Under the pieces are notes generated by a model. That model was not told the DNA's origin. It searched no databases and worked only from the letters and a program-made list of their open reading frames with translations. The position numbers and the translations under genes were made by a program. This document shows positions 63,201 through 64,000 of a DNA stretch of 64,000 nt, one piece after another. Source of the stretch: Cavia porcellus (Eukaryota; Chordata; Mammalia; Rodentia; Caviidae); contig NW_026947637.1 in NCBI RefSeq assembly GCF_034190915.1, forward strand, positions 248,001 through 312,000, read 5' to 3'. How positions within the stretch are numbered: the stretch's first letter is position 1; each line of letters starts with the position of its first letter.

Positions 63201-63350
63201 GAGAAAAGCACCGCGGGGTGGTCAGCATGGGGTGGTCAGGGAACATGCAGTGGCAATGTAGGATAGGTTTCTGAAAAACATCGCGGGGTGGTGCGCATTG
63301 TATGGGTGTGTGTTACATTACATTCACAAGTAGGAGTGAGAAAAACATCA
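60253..63350. repeat. Block V HOR, copy 5, truncated by transition
   Basis: Cycles 5-1-3-2-2-3-1-2-3-1. It matches copy 4 (with the 67-bp A restored) up to about 62870. It then carries an extra B1-B2-A (210 bp, about 62910-63119) with gaatcagaggttctg, gtcagtatgg and gatagctttctg, and rejoins at ggattgag and gatcggcagcgag. It leaves the unit after cattcacaagtagg at about 63350. Confidence 0.88.
62910..63119. repeat. Extra 210-bp cycle inserted in copy 5
   Basis: Relative to copy 4 (58580-58621) the piece from one A to the next adds exactly 210 bp. Its B2 (gtcagtatgg, 63013) and the ttctgaaaaacatc-to-ggattgag context resemble 37522-37731 and 39249-39458. This points to a donor of that type rather than simple slippage. 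Boundaries are uncertain by up to one monomer because the flanks are homologous. Confidence 0.75.
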
Positions 63351-64000
63351 CGGGGTGGTGTGCATTGTATGGGTGTGTGTTACATTACATTCACTAATAT
63401 GAGTGAGAAAAACATCACGGGGGGTGTGAATCAGAGGGTCTGAATTAGGATAGGCAGTGAGTGGCAATGTAGGATGGAGAAAAGCACCGCGGGGTCGTCA
63501 CCATGGGGAGGTCAGGGAACATGCAGTGGCAATGTAGGATAGGTTTCTGAAAAACATCTCGGGGTGGTGCGCATTGTGTGGGTGTGTGTTCATTACATTC
63601 ACTAGTAGGAGTGAGAAAAACATCACGTGGTGGTGCGCATTGTATGGGTGTGTGTTACATTACATTCAATAGTAGCAGTGAGAAAAACATCATGGGGTGG
63701 TGTGAATCGGAGGGTCTGAATTAGGATAGGCAGTGAGTGGAAATGTAGGAGGGAGAAAAGCACCGCGGGGTGGTCAGCATGGGGTGGTCAGGGAACATGA
63801 AGTGGCAATGTAGGATAGGATTCTGAAAAACATCACGGGGTGGTGCGCATTGTATGGGTGTGTGTTACATTACATTCACTAGTAGGAGTGAGAAAAAACA
63901 TCACGGGTGGTGTGAATCGGAGTTTCTGAATTAGGATAGGCAGTGAGTGGCAATGTAGGATGGAGAAAAGCACCACGTGGTGGTCAGCATGGGGAGGTCA
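63351..64000. repeat. Right edge, block II-like sequence
   Basis: From about 63350 to about 63710 the markers gtgcattg, tatgagtgag, cggggggtgtgaatcagag, gtcgtcaccatgg, aacatctcgg, gttcattac and cattcaatagta follow the order of 23478-23830 (offset 39885) and 29840-30190 (offset 33518). From 63775 the B2 with catggggtggtcagg and catgaagtgg departs again. The window ends inside the next B2. No gene. Confidence 0.82.

Larger units (their letters stand above)
1..64000 (+). repeat. Satellite array with grammar B2-(A)n-B1 filling the whole window
   Basis: Seen directly: the window starts at base 4 of a B2 monomer and ends at base 16 of another. I located every B2 start by its cagcat-like opening and found 228 complete cycles. 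Spacings are 210, 277, 344, 411 or 478 bp, with occasional deviations of 1 to 2 bp. These equal 143 + 67n for n = 1 to 5. Summing n gives 469 A monomers and a net length deviation of -40 bp, so no insertion, gene or transposon can be hidden. All monomers point the same way. Known biology: head-to-tail arrays of tens of kilobases with higher-order structure are typical of eukaryotic satellite DNA. Inference: heterochromatin of a eukaryotic chromosome. Species and family are not recognised. Confidence 0.97.

Noticed and set aside
1..64000. CRISPR array (short conserved box at 67-73 bp spacing)
   Set aside because: The stretches between boxes are not unique spacers but the same three monomer bodies repeated hundreds of times. 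There is no leader or cas gene.
1..64000. Bacterial or phage repeat region
   Set aside because: No coding sequence in 64 kb, no ribosome-binding sites or genes, and nested HOR structure typical of eukaryotic satellites.

Overview
The window is one uninterrupted block of satellite DNA. I found no gene, RNA gene, mobile element, CRISPR array or unique sequence. Every base fits a three-monomer grammar on the + strand: monomer A (67 bp), B1 (73 bp) and B2 (70 bp). All three end in the same 20-nt box, gaaaaacatcrcggggtggt. B1 and B2 always occur as a 143-bp pair, and between pairs stands a run of n = 1 to 5 A monomers. A cycle B2-(A)n-B1 is therefore 210, 277, 344, 411 or 478 bp. My hand parse gives 228 consecutive complete cycles from B2 start -2 (just outside the window) to 63985. 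They hold 469 A monomers, with n = 1, 2, 3, 4, 5 occurring 68, 96, 52, 7 and 5 times. The arithmetic (228 x 143 + 469 x 67 = 64027, against 63987 observed) leaves a net of only -40 bp, so there is no room for an insertion. No monomer is inverted.

The string of n values, with diagnostic point variants, reveals nested higher-order repeats (HORs). Left flank 1-9353: an older, more diverged mosaic whose pieces match later blocks. Block I 9354-18138: three copies of a 3,115-bp unit, the middle one shortened to 2,628 bp. Linker 18139-20149. Block II 20150-32814: two copies of a 6.6-kb unit, the second lacking 276 bp. Then 32815-33655, four 210-bp cycles. Block III 33656-37731: units of 2,348 and 1,728 bp. 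Block III' 37732-41182: a partial tandem duplication. Linker 41183-42287. Block IV 42288-46639: a 2,348-bp unit and a nearly complete second copy. Block V 46640-63350: five copies (2691, 2348, 4354, 4220 and at least 3.1 kb) of a unit opened by a run of five A monomers. At about 63350 the array returns to block-II-like sequence and runs off the window.

Length differences between HOR copies are whole numbers of monomers (67, 143, 210, 276, 487 bp and so on). Where a junction can be read it lies inside or next to the shared box, as expected from unequal exchange or slippage in monomer register. The right half looks most recently amplified.

This organisation indicates a eukaryotic heterochromatic array, for example centromeric, pericentromeric, subtelomeric or sex-chromosomal. 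I do not recognise the satellite family and cannot name the species. All ORFs longer than 60 codons are by-products of the periodic sequence. The array is about 49% G+C by consensus and strongly G-rich on the + strand (consensus trimer G 79, C 27 of 210). Each A monomer also carries a short dyad around a SpeI site.
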